Of a DNA stretch of 64,000 nucleotides, positions 25,804 to 34,019 are shown piece after piece (position 1 is the stretch's first letter; each line of letters opens with the position of its first letter). The stretch is taken from assembly GCA_965214695.1 (NCBI GenBank), contig OZ243967.1, forward strand, positions 1,178,001 through 1,242,000. Reading direction: 5' to 3'. Position numbers and translations under genes: made by a program. This DNA is from JAPOXR01 sp965214695. GTDB taxonomy: Bacteria; Pseudomonadota; Alphaproteobacteria; Rhodobacterales; Rhodobacteraceae. The notes beneath the pieces are model-generated. The model did not search any database. It had not been told where the DNA came from and saw nothing but the letters and a program-made list of their open reading frames with translations.

Positions 25804-26901
25804 CTACAGGTTGAACAGGACGTGCAGGACGTCACCATCCCGGACGACGTAGTTCCTTCCCTCGGAGCGCAGCCTGCCGGCCTCGCGGGCACCGGCCTCG
25901 CCGCCGAATTCGGCAAAATCTTCGTATGACACCGTTTCCGCCCGGATGAAGCCCCGGCGAAAATCGCCATGTATGGCCCCGGCGGCGTCGACGGCATGGG
26001 TGCCGCGCCGGATCGTCCATGCATGCGCCTCGCGCGGGCCAGCGGTGAAAAAGGTGATCAGGTCGAGCAACTGGTAGCCAGCATTGATCACTCGTGCCAA
26101 TCCAGGCTCCGAGAGAGACAGTTCGGCGAGGAACTCGCTCTCTTCGCCGGGCTCGAGCTGGCTGATCTGCTCCTCGATGGCCGCCGAGCAGACCACCACC
26201 CCAGCACCGGATTTGGCGGCAACCTCCTCCACCATCCTCGAGTAGTCGTTGCCGGTGGCAGCCGAGTCCTCGTCGACATTGCACACGTAGAGAACCGGCT
26301 TGGCCGACAGTAGCCGGATACGACCCCAGGCAGCCTGCTCGGAGGGCTCGATCCCGGTCAGCCGGGCTGGCTCTCCCCGTTCGAGAACGGGAAGCGCCCG
26401 CCGCAGCAGCATGTCCTGGACCACCGCTTCCGGGTCCCCGCCCCTGACCTTGCGCGACAGTCGCTGCATTCGCCGCTCGATCGATTCGATATCGGCGAGC
26501 ATCAGTTCGGTCTCCACGGTCTCGATGTCGCCGACCGGATCGATCCCGCCATGCACATGGGTCACGTCTCCATCCTCGAAGCAGCGCACGACATGGGAGA
26601 TGGCGTCCACCTCCCTGATCGTGGCCAGGAACCGGTTCCCCAACCCCTCGCCGCGTGATGCCCCCTTGACCAGGCCGGCAATGTCGACAAATCGCATCCG
26701 GGCCGGCACACTCCGCGGCGATGCGGCGATGGCGGCGATGCGGGCCAGCCGCGCATCCGGAACCGCGACCTCGCCGGAATTTGCCTCGATGGTGCAAAAT
26801 GGAAAATTGGCGGCACGCGCCGACATCGAAGATGTCAGCGCATTGAACAGGGTGGACTTGCCAACATTCGGCAGCCCGACAATCCCGGTCTGAAATCCCA
26901 T
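25804..26901 (-). CDS. ychF: Redox-regulated ATPase YchF (OLA1 family)
   Basis: ATG 26901 gives 365 residues, the family length; the open frame extends upstream to 27492 only by chance. YchF is an Obg-family P-loop protein that prefers ATP and associates with ribosomes. P-loop: GIVGLPNVGKSTLFNAL (about 6-22); switch region FVDIAGLVKGASRGEGLGNRFL; YVCNVDEDS replaces the usual NKxD; the C-terminal TGS domain is LLDLITFFTAGPREAHAWTI through VVRDGDVLHVLFNL. It converges with ileS. In many relatives this gene follows rplY-pth, which here lie 3 kb away on the other strand. Confidence 0.97.
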   Translation of the reverse strand: MGFQTGIVGLPNVGKSTLFNALTSSMSARAANFPFCTIEANSGEVAVPDARLARIAAIAASPRSVPARMRFVDIAGLVKGASRGEGLGNRFLATIREVDAISHVVRCFEDGDVTHVHGGIDPVGDIETVETELMLADIESIERRMQRLSRKVRGGDPEAVVQDMLLRRALPVLERGEPARLTGIEPSEQAAWGRIRLLSAKPVLYVCNVDEDSAATGNDYSRMVEEVAAKSGAGVVVCSAAIEEQISQLEPGEESEFLAELSLSEPGLARVINAGYQLLDLITFFTAGPREAHAWTIRRGTHAVDAAGAIHGDFRRGFIRAETVSYEDFAEFGGEAGAREAGRLRSEGRNYVVRDGDVLHVLFNL

Positions 26902-27009
26902 TTCCTGTACATGCCTCCAACATTCGCCGGTCGGTTCGATATGCAATCCGAGATTGCACATCCAGCGAATTTTCGGCATGAAAATCAGGCTCAAGGAGGT
27001 CAGCCCATC

Positions 27010-27423
27010 ATGACATTCAATCCCTACCTGACATTCAACGGCAATTGTGCCGAGGCTTTCGCCCGATATGCCGAGATATTCGGTGCCGAGATCGGAGAGG
27101 TGATGAAATTCGGTGATGCTCCGCCCGGCGTCTCCTTGCCTCCGATATCCGACGATTTGGTCATGCATGCCCAGCTGGATCTCGGCGATTCGGTATTGAT
27201 GGGCTCGGACATGTCTGGCAGTGGCGAGACCCAGTATTCGGGCATCCAGATCCAGATGGGATACGATGATGTTGATGAAGCCCGGCGGGTGTTCGAGGCG
27301 CTCGCCGAGGGAGGCGAGGTGGAAATGCCGTTCGAAAAGACCTTCTGGTCCGGCGGCTTCGGGATGGTCCGCGACCGGTTCGGCGTTCCATGGATGATCA
27401 ATTGCAACCGGCCGGCAGCGTAG
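27010..27423 (+). CDS. VOC-superfamily protein, PhnB/3-demethylubiquinone-methyltransferase-like
   Basis: ATG 27010 follows CAAGGAGG; the product has 137 residues. It shows the PhnB-like VOC fold: NPYLTFNGNCAEAFARYAEI, then LVMHAQLDLGDSVLMGSD, VDEARRVFEALAEGGEVEMP, and FWSGGFGMVRDRFGVPWMIN. Proteins of this group are small cytoplasmic dimers; most have no known reaction. It starts 108 bases from the divergent ychF start and ends ten bases before trpA, so it may share a transcript with trpA. No substrate can be named. Confidence 0.88.
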   Translation: MTFNPYLTFNGNCAEAFARYAEIFGAEIGEVMKFGDAPPGVSLPPISDDLVMHAQLDLGDSVLMGSDMSGSGETQYSGIQIQMGYDDVDEARRVFEALAEGGEVEMPFEKTFWSGGFGMVRDRFGVPWMINCNRPAA

Positions 27424-27433
27424 ACGACCCGAC

Positions 27434-28225
27434 ATGACCAGGATCGACAGGCTGTTTGCCGGATTGCAGGCCGACAACAGGAAGGCTTTCATCTCCTACA
27501 TCATGGCCGGAGATCCCGACTATTCGACATCGCTTGAATTGCTGAACGGCCTGCCTGGTGTCGGGGTGGACATTGTCGAGCTCGGCATCCCGTTTACCGA
27601 CCCCATGGCCGATGGACCCACCATCCAGCTGGCCGGCCAGCGTGCATTGGCCAGCGGGCAGACGCTGGAGTTGACCCTGCAGATGGTCCGGGATTTTCGC
27701 CGCGGCAACGACACAACGCCAATCGTGCTGATGGGCTACTACAACCCCATCCACAACCGGGGGGCACGGGCGTTTCTTGCCGATGCCGCCGATGCCGGCG
27801 TTGACGGGCTGATCATTGTCGACCTGCCGCCGGAAGAGGACCAGGAACTCTGCCTGCCATCCGGAGAGTTCGGGTTGAACTTCATCCGGCTCGCGACCCC
27901 GACCACCGATGACCGGCGGCTGCCGGCCGTGCTCCGAAACACCAGCGGTTTCGTCTATTACGTGTCCATTACCGGGATCACCGGCGCCGCTGCCGCCGTG
28001 GCAGGCGACATTGCGCCGGATGTTGCCAGGATCAAGTTGGCGACGGATCTTCCCGTTTGCGTCGGGTTCGGCATCAGGACTCCGGACTCCGCCAGCCGGA
28101 TCGCCTCGGTCTCCGACGGGGCGGTGGTTGGCTCGTCGATCGTCGCCATGATCGAGCAAAGACGCACGGTGGGCGACATCCTGGCATTCGCCGGCGAGCT
28201 TGCCGATGCCACCCATCATGCCTGA
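27434..28225 (+). CDS. trpA: Tryptophan synthase alpha subunit
   Basis: A 263-residue TIM barrel that cleaves indole-3-glycerol phosphate to indole and glyceraldehyde 3-phosphate. Catalytic Glu and Asp are in VDIVELGIPFTDPMADGP. Other conserved parts: IVLMGYYNPIHNRGARAFL, GLIIVDLPPEE, FVYYVSITGITGAA and PVCVGFGIRTPDSASRIA. Unlike the usual trpF-trpB-trpA order, neither partner is present in the window; a VOC gene precedes and lldD follows. Nothing in the sequence suggests loss of function, so trpB probably lies elsewhere. The start ATG 27434 is close behind the VOC stop. Confidence 0.95.
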   Translation: MTRIDRLFAGLQADNRKAFISYIMAGDPDYSTSLELLNGLPGVGVDIVELGIPFTDPMADGPTIQLAGQRALASGQTLELTLQMVRDFRRGNDTTPIVLMGYYNPIHNRGARAFLADAADAGVDGLIIVDLPPEEDQELCLPSGEFGLNFIRLATPTTDDRRLPAVLRNTSGFVYYVSITGITGAAAAVAGDIAPDVARIKLATDLPVCVGFGIRTPDSASRIASVSDGAVVGSSIVAMIEQRRTVGDILAFAGELADATHHA

Positions 28226-28300
28226 GACGATGTCCATGGCCGGGCCAGGCTGGTCACGAAGAAGGGGGAGGCGCCTGCGTCATCCAGGACCGGAATTGAC

Positions 28301-29464
28301 ATGACCGTAATCACCAATATCGACGATCTGCAGCAACTGTGCCGGCGACGCATCCCCAGGATGTTTTACGACTATGCCGAAACCGGAAGCTGGACCGGGC
28401 AGACATTCAGGGAAAACAGCAGTGATTTTGCCGAGATCAGGCTTCGGCAGAAGGTGGCGGTCGACCTGACCGACCGGCAGGTTGCCGGCAGGATGGTCGG
28501 GCAGGAGGTGACAATTCCGGTGGCGCTGGCACCGGTCGGCATGCTCGGCATGATGTGGCCCGATGGCGAGATCAAGGCCGCCAGGGCGGCGCGGGAGTTC
28601 GGCATTCCCTTCACCCTGTCCACCATGTCAATCTGTTCGATCGAGGATGTCGCTGCCCATGCTGGTCCAGGATTCTGGTTCCAACTCTATGTCATGCGCG
28701 ACCGGAATTTCGTCGAGAACATTATCGGCCGTGCCAGGGATGCCGGCTGTTCGGCGCTGGTCCTCACCCTTGACCTGCAGATGCTTGGCCAGCGGCACAA
28801 GGATCTCAAGAACGGGTTGACGGCACCGCCCCGCCCCACCTTCGCCAATCTGCTCAACCTGTCGACCCGGCTCCGCTGGTCGCTGGACATGCTGCGGACC
28901 AGGCGACGCCAGTTCGGCAATATCGTCGGTCATGTCGAGGGCGTCACCGACGTCACCTCGCTGATGCACTGGACCAATGACCAGTTTGACCTGACGCTGG
29001 ACTGGAGCCGGGTCGAGGACATCAGGAAGATCTGGGACAGGAAGCTGATTCTCAAGGGAATTCTCGACCCGGATGACGCCCGCCGGGCTGCAGATACCGG
29101 GGCCGATGCCATCATCGTGTCCAACCATGGCGGCAGGCAGCTCGATGGCGCCCTGTCATCGATCCGCGTGCTGCCGAGGATCGTCGAGGCGGTCGGAGAC
29201 CAGGTGGAAATCCATCTCGATTCGGGAATCCGTTCGGGGCAGGACGTCCTCAAGGCGCTGGCTCTCGGTGCCACCGGCACCCATATCGGCCGCGCCGTCG
29301 TCTACGGGCTCGGTGCCGGGGGCGAGGCCGGTGTGACCACCGCTCTCGAGTTGATCCGCAAGGAGCTGGACACCACCATGGCACTGTGCGGCGAGAGGGA
29401 CATTGCAAATCTTGGCCGCGATAACCTGATGCTGCCCCGGGATTTCGAGACACGCTGGAGCTGA
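28301..29464 (+). CDS. lldD: FMN-dependent L-lactate dehydrogenase / alpha-hydroxy-acid oxidase
   Basis: A 387-residue FMN TIM-barrel enzyme that oxidises L-lactate (or a related 2-hydroxy acid) at the inner membrane face and passes electrons to the quinone pool. Landmarks: RRIPRMFYDYAETGSW (substrate Tyr), PVALAPVGMLGMMWPDGE, FQLYVMRDRNFVENII, LVLTLDLQMLGQRHKDLKNG, LILKGILDPDDARRA (catalytic Lys), the catalytic His/Arg motif IIVSNHGGRQLDGALSS and DSGIRSGQDVLKALALGA. The RHKDLKNG loop resembles LldD rather than glycolate oxidase. It is separated from trpA by 75 bases. Confidence 0.92.
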   Translation: MTVITNIDDLQQLCRRRIPRMFYDYAETGSWTGQTFRENSSDFAEIRLRQKVAVDLTDRQVAGRMVGQEVTIPVALAPVGMLGMMWPDGEIKAARAAREFGIPFTLSTMSICSIEDVAAHAGPGFWFQLYVMRDRNFVENIIGRARDAGCSALVLTLDLQMLGQRHKDLKNGLTAPPRPTFANLLNLSTRLRWSLDMLRTRRRQFGNIVGHVEGVTDVTSLMHWTNDQFDLTLDWSRVEDIRKIWDRKLILKGILDPDDARRAADTGADAIIVSNHGGRQLDGALSSIRVLPRIVEAVGDQVEIHLDSGIRSGQDVLKALALGATGTHIGRAVVYGLGAGGEAGVTTALELIRKELDTTMALCGERDIANLGRDNLMLPRDFETRWS

Positions 29465-29578
29465 CCTCGCACCACCGTCTCCCTTCCCGGGATTCCCGGC
29501 TGGAGCGAAGGCCTGGCCCGTCGGTTCGGGCGCACGGCCGAACTTGCACGCGGGTGTGCCGCTTGCCGCGCAACCTCT

Positions 29579-29607
29579 TTGCAATGGCCATGCGTTTGGC
29601 ATATTAG
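29579..29607 (+). promoter_or_regulatory. Putative promoter of rplY-pth
   Basis: TTGCAA (29579-29584) and TATTAG (29602-29607) are exactly 17 bp apart, placing a transcription start near 29614, about 55 bases before the rplY ATG. Confidence 0.5.
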
Positions 29608-29668
29608 CTCGGCCTTTCGCGGGCATACACCCTTGGAGGATGCCCGACAATCAAGCTGGAGAAGGCAA

Positions 29669-30328
29669 ATGGCTGGAGAATTACCAGAACTGCATGCCGA
29701 GCCGCGGACGGGGACAGGCAAGGGGGCCGCTCGTCAGGCAAGGCGCGAGGGGATGGTCCCGGGGATCGTCTATGGCGGGGGCTCAGACCCCCAGCCGATC
29801 AATCTCAAATACAATCACCTGATCAAGAACTTGCGGGCCGGACGGTTCCTGTCCACCCTGTTCAGGCTCAAGGTGGAAGGCGGCGAGGACGTCCGCGTGA
29901 TCTGCAGGGGCGTGCAGCGGGACGTCGTCAGGGATCTGCCGACCCATGTCGATTTCCTGCGCCTGAAGCGAGCCAGCAAGGTCAATTTGTTCATTCCGGT
30001 CAGCTTCGTGAACGAGGAAGAATCGGAAGGCCTCAAGCGGGGCGGCGTGCTGACCGTGGTTCGGGGCGATGTCGAACTGAACGTATCGGCCGACAACATC
30101 CCCGAGGAAATCACCGCCGACCTCACCGGGCTGGACATTGGCGATGTCATTACCATTTCCGACATCCAGTTGCCCGAAGGTGCCACGCCGAGGATCGCCG
30201 ATCGGGATTTCGTGATTGCCAATATCTCGTCACCATCCGGCCTGCGCTCCGACGAGGAGGACGAAGCGGACGAAGCGGAAATCCTGATCCCGCTGGAGGA
30301 CGAGGATGCGCCCGAGGAGGAAGACTAG
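29669..30328 (+). CDS. rplY: 50S ribosomal protein L25 (long, Ctc-type)
   Basis: ATG 29669 follows GGAGAAGG; the product has 219 residues. L25 binds 5S rRNA. The N-terminal domain shows GTGKGAARQARREGMVPGIV and YGGG; the TL5/Ctc C-terminal domain shows VNLFIPVSFVNEEESEGLKR, RGDVELNVSADNIPEEITAD and the typical IADRDFVIANISSP. The tail is very acidic (runs of D and E over the last 30 residues), as in alphaproteobacterial homologues. pth follows, the standard neighbour. Confidence 0.96.
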   Translation: MAGELPELHAEPRTGTGKGAARQARREGMVPGIVYGGGSDPQPINLKYNHLIKNLRAGRFLSTLFRLKVEGGEDVRVICRGVQRDVVRDLPTHVDFLRLKRASKVNLFIPVSFVNEEESEGLKRGGVLTVVRGDVELNVSADNIPEEITADLTGLDIGDVITISDIQLPEGATPRIADRDFVIANISSPSGLRSDEEDEADEAEILIPLEDEDAPEEED

Positions 30329-30520
30329 GCTGCAAGGCCCGCCCGCCCGGGAGACATGTCCTGACGGGAACGCCACCAACCTCGCCCTGTTCGTGGCATC
30401 CATGCCCAAAGCCCATGGCGCCGATCCGGGCCCGGCATGCAATTACCCCGGCATGGCCGGAGCCTGAAGGCATGCGGTGGTTGCCGGACGGTGCCCCTCG
30501 CCCATGATCTGGACTGGTCG

Positions 30521-31231
30521 ATGAAATTGCTGGTTGGCCTGGGTAATCCGGGGCAGAAACATGAACGCAACCGCCACAATATCGGCTTCATGGCGGTTGA
30601 TCGCATTGCCGAGGAGCACGGGTTTGGCAACTGGCGGGGCCGGTTTTCCGGCCTGGTGGCCGAAGGCAGGATGGAAGGCTCGCCGATCCTCTTGCTGAAG
30701 CCGCAAGGCTACATGAACAATTCCGGCCAGTCGGTCGGCGAGGCGATGCGGTATTTTCGCCTGTCTCCCGGCGATGTCGCGGTGTTTCACGACGAACTTG
30801 ACCTTGCGCCCGGCAAGGTGAGGGTCAAGTCGGGCGGTGGCCATGCCGGGCATAACGGCCTCAAATCCGCCTGCCAGCATATTGGCCCGGATTTTGTCCG
30901 CATCCGGCTCGGAATCGGACATCCCGGTGAGCGACACCTGGTCACCCCCTACGTGCTCTCCGACTTCTCCAGGCTCGACCGGGAGTGGCTGCCCGATCTC
31001 ATCTCCGCCATCGCCGAATGCGCGCCCTGCCTGGCAGGCGGCGACATTGCCCGCCTCCAGAATTGCCTCGGCCAGGCACGGCGGCAAGCACCGCAGACAG
31101 GTTCCAATACCGACAGCGCGCAGCGCCAAGCGCAAACAGGCTCCGATCCTGGCAGCAAGCCGCCACCGCAACGGCAGGAGGGGGTATTCCAGTCGCTCCT
31201 TGGCAAGCTCCGGGACCGGATGTCGTCCTGA
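30521..31231 (+). CDS. pth: Peptidyl-tRNA hydrolase
   Basis: ATG 30521 (MKLLVGLGNPGQKHERNRHN) is the family start; the open frame back to 30437 is not. The product has 236 residues. Pth releases peptides from prematurely dropped peptidyl-tRNA. Catalytic Asn9, His19 and the Asp of FHDELDLAPGKVRVKSGGG are all present, as are KPQGYMNNSGQ, GHNGLKS and RIRLGIGHPG. Residues from about 190 on form a low-complexity Q/S/P-rich tail that exceeds the E. coli protein by about 40 residues, common in alphaproteobacteria. The 192 bases between rplY and this gene show no other feature. Confidence 0.96.
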   Translation: MKLLVGLGNPGQKHERNRHNIGFMAVDRIAEEHGFGNWRGRFSGLVAEGRMEGSPILLLKPQGYMNNSGQSVGEAMRYFRLSPGDVAVFHDELDLAPGKVRVKSGGGHAGHNGLKSACQHIGPDFVRIRLGIGHPGERHLVTPYVLSDFSRLDREWLPDLISAIAECAPCLAGGDIARLQNCLGQARRQAPQTGSNTDSAQRQAQTGSDPGSKPPPQRQEGVFQSLLGKLRDRMSS

Positions 31232-31335
31232 ACCCGGATCGGGCCTCCACGCGATTCGACGAATTTGCCTTGCATCTGCATTCCATGCCTGTGACATACC
31301 CGTCATCCCGGCAATGACCACACGGACCCGACATC

Positions 31336-31713
31336 GTGAAGATTGAAGACTCGCTCAATGTTTTCGGCGAACCGCTCGAGCCGTGCTCGCTCGACCCGGT
31401 GACCGGCTTCTTCCGCAATGGCTGCTGCGACACCTCGCCCGAGGACCGGGGCAGCCATACCGTCTGCGTCCAGATGACCGACGAGTTCCTGGCCTATTCG
31501 CAGCAGGCGGGAAACGACCTCTCGACACCGCGGGAGGAATTCGGGTTTCCTGGCCTAAAGGGGGGCGATCAATGGTGCCTGTGCGCGGCGCGGTTCCTGC
31601 AGGCTTACCAGGAAGGCGCTGCACCCCGGGTGCGGATGCGCTCGACCCATGTGAGGGCGCTGGAAATCGTGCCGATGGAATTCCTCATGGAGTACGCCTG
31701 CGACCTCCACTGA
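31336..31713 (+). CDS. DUF2237 family protein
   Basis: A 125-residue cytoplasmic protein beginning at GTG 31336. It matches DUF2237 as I know it: LNVFGEPLEPCSLDPVTGFF, RNGCCDTSPEDRGSHTVCVQ, MTDEFLAYSQQAGNDLSTP, PGLKGGDQWCLCAARFLQAY and a late THVRALEIVP. The conserved Cys residues (Cys17, two in NGCC, one in HTVC, two in WCLC) may bind a metal or form a redox site. The function of the family is unknown. It sits 73 bases before the amidotransferase fusion gene on the same strand. Confidence 0.9.
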   Translation: MKIEDSLNVFGEPLEPCSLDPVTGFFRNGCCDTSPEDRGSHTVCVQMTDEFLAYSQQAGNDLSTPREEFGFPGLKGGDQWCLCAARFLQAYQEGAAPRVRMRSTHVRALEIVPMEFLMEYACDLH

Positions 31714-31786
31714 CATTGCCGACCTCACGCATGCCAAACCTTGGACCGGGCTTCCCGTCGGGCCAGGACCAATCCGGGAGCACCCG

Positions 31787-33322
31787 ATGAAGATCGCAAT
31801 TCTGATTACCTGCAATGACGGGTCCGAATTCGCTGCCCGCCATCCGGATGATGGCGAGAAATTCATCTCCCTGCTGGCGCCAATCCGCCCGGACTGGGAA
31901 TTCGTCCCGATCCCGGCACGTGACGATGTCCTTCCTCGGCGCGCCGATGCGTATGACGGCTACATCATCTGCGGAAGTCCGGCCTCGGTGCACGATACCC
32001 ATGGCTGGGTCGAAAACCTGCTCCGATTCATCCGCAATATCCACGAATTGCGGATCCCGGTATTCGGCTGCTGCTTCGGTCATCAGGCAATCGCCCACGC
32101 TCTCGGCGGCGAGGTATCGCCGAACCGCGCCGGCTGGTCGGTCGGAACCGAATCCATGCGGATCGTCAGGCAGGATCCGTGGCTGCCGGCCGATTGCGAC
32201 CGGATCGAACTCTACTCGGCCCACGAGGAGCAAGTCACCCTCCTGCCACCGGGAGGCCGTATTCTCGGCACCTGCCCGAACTGCCCGGTGGCCTCCCTGG
32301 CCATCGGCAACCACGTGTTCACCACCCAGTATCATCCCGAGATGACCCGGCCGTTTGTCGAGGATCTCGTCGAGGAGATGAAGGATGAACTCGGTAGCCA
32401 GATCGATGCCGCACGCGCCATGGCCGGCCGCACCGCCGAGGGCAGCAGATTTGCCACCTGGATTGCCCGCTTCCTCGAATACGGCTCGGCCTGCCGCCAC
32501 TCGTCGAGCGGGGACATTGCCGACCCGGTCGGCGAGCGCTACGAGGCGGCGATGGACATTGCCCGTCTGGCCGGCGAGCGGGCTAACCGGTATTTCAGCA
32601 ATCTCCAGGACCTCGCGGTCGAAAGCAAGGGGCCGGGCGACCTGGTGTCCGAGGCCGACCGGGATGTCGAGAGGCTGATCCGCTCGGAAATCGAGAGACG
32701 CTTTCCGGGCGATGGAGTCATCGGCGAGGAACTTGCCGGCAGGCCAGCCGAGACCTGCTTCAACTGGGTCATCGATCCGATTGACGGCACCGCGAATTTC
32801 CTGCGGGGCATATCGGCCTGGGTGGTGTCGATTGCCTGCATCCGCGACTCGAAGACCGTCATCGGCATCGTCCACGATCCGGTGCATGGCGAGACCTTCC
32901 ATTGCCGGAGAATGCATGGCTCCCGGCTGAACTCCAGCCCATGCCAGGCAGCACAGGACACCACGCTCTCGGGGGGCCGCATCGGCATCGGGCGCTCGGG
33001 AAAATGCGGCAAGGCATCCACCTCCGCCCTCATGCAGCGACTCATCGACGACGAGCTGCAATTCGTCCTCCTGGGGTCCGGCGCCCTCGGAATAGCCCAT
33101 GTTGCCGCCGGCCGTTCGCTCGGCTTCATCGAGGAATACCAGAACGCATGGGATTGTCTCGCCGGCTTGCTGCTGGTCGAAGAGGCTGGCGGCATCGTAT
33201 TCGAGCATGATGTGGGCCAGCTCATTGCCGGCGGCGGCCGCATCGTGACCTCGGCCCCCATGGTCTCCGAGCACATCCGTTCAATCGCCGAACACGCCTT
33301 CAAAATAAACGCCGACCAGTAG
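31787..33322 (+). CDS. Fusion: class I glutamine amidotransferase + inositol-monophosphatase-family domain
   Basis: One uninterrupted frame of 511 residues. Residues 1-235 are a GuaA-type class I glutamine amidotransferase: YIICGSPASVHD, the nucleophile motif PVFGCCFGHQAIAHALGG (Cys96), and TQYHPEMTR with His183 and Glu185. Residues 245-505 are an FIG/IMPase phosphatase: GPGDLVSEADRDVERLI, the metal ligands VIGEELAG (Glu314) and WVIDPIDGTANFLRG (Asp330, Asp333), and the late NAWDCLAGLLLVEEAGG (Asp456). All catalytic residues of both halves are present, so both may be active. I know both families as separate proteins; this linkage is unusual. A joint substrate is unknown. Start ATG 31787. Confidence 0.88.
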   Translation: MKIAILITCNDGSEFAARHPDDGEKFISLLAPIRPDWEFVPIPARDDVLPRRADAYDGYIICGSPASVHDTHGWVENLLRFIRNIHELRIPVFGCCFGHQAIAHALGGEVSPNRAGWSVGTESMRIVRQDPWLPADCDRIELYSAHEEQVTLLPPGGRILGTCPNCPVASLAIGNHVFTTQYHPEMTRPFVEDLVEEMKDELGSQIDAARAMAGRTAEGSRFATWIARFLEYGSACRHSSSGDIADPVGERYEAAMDIARLAGERANRYFSNLQDLAVESKGPGDLVSEADRDVERLIRSEIERRFPGDGVIGEELAGRPAETCFNWVIDPIDGTANFLRGISAWVVSIACIRDSKTVIGIVHDPVHGETFHCRRMHGSRLNSSPCQAAQDTTLSGGRIGIGRSGKCGKASTSALMQRLIDDELQFVLLGSGALGIAHVAAGRSLGFIEEYQNAWDCLAGLLLVEEAGGIVFEHDVGQLIAGGGRIVTSAPMVSEHIRSIAEHAFKINADQ

Positions 33323-34019
33323 CAGCCCCGCACCCACCAATCATGCCGGCCACCTGATCGGCGCCATCCGGACCCGGACACCCCTCCGATATGGCCACAG
33401 GGACACAGGCCGCCATTATCTGCAACCCGGCCAGACGTCGATATTGACAAGCGACGACACCATGCTTCATGACAAAAAGAAAAAAGTTCTCGGGAGCACG
33501 AGAATTGCGTACAGGCAAACACCCGCAAGGGGCGGCCAGCAGGTCAAAGTGCAGTCAGGCCGCGCAAAATCGCCCAACCCCTGCTGGCAGTGAATACTGC
33601 CGGAGGATCGGAACAACCGACCTGCGGCCAGCCTGTTGTGGCAACAGCAGGGCAGCACTGCAGGGTCACCCGCCTTCAAGGCATGAACAACGCCGCCCGG
33701 CCCGGCCCCGAACGCCTCCCTCAATGCCGACTCCAGCCTCAAGGCGGCCAGCCATTCGGCCTCACCACTTCCGGTACCAACCCCCCGAAGAGATTGCCGC
33801 CCAACCGCTTGTTGCCGGTTGCGGCGAGAATCACAACATGTACATGGACGCACAATATACTGTAGTGGGGGATAGCGATGTCAGGCAGATCTATTGCAGG
33901 CCTTACGTCCTTGGGGCTTCAAATGCCGATTGCAAGCTGCCCTTCGCACCACCCAGCCCACAATCGGTGGCAGTCACCGGGCCGTCGGCACCCCTCCTGA
34001 TCCAGCAGAAAATCTGAAC
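33323..34019. other. Intergenic region before the autotransporter gene
   Basis: About 700 bases. An open frame from 33469 runs almost to the autotransporter start, but its product is basic, low in hydrophobic residues and lacks any domain; I regard it as non-coding. An A/G-rich patch (GACAAAAAGAAAAAAG) lies at 33470. No clear promoter boxes were found. Confidence 0.4.

Noticed and set aside
33469..34017. 182-residue plus-strand gene before the autotransporter
   Set aside because: Composition is basic and low in hydrophobic residues, no domain, no good ribosome-binding site; probably chance.
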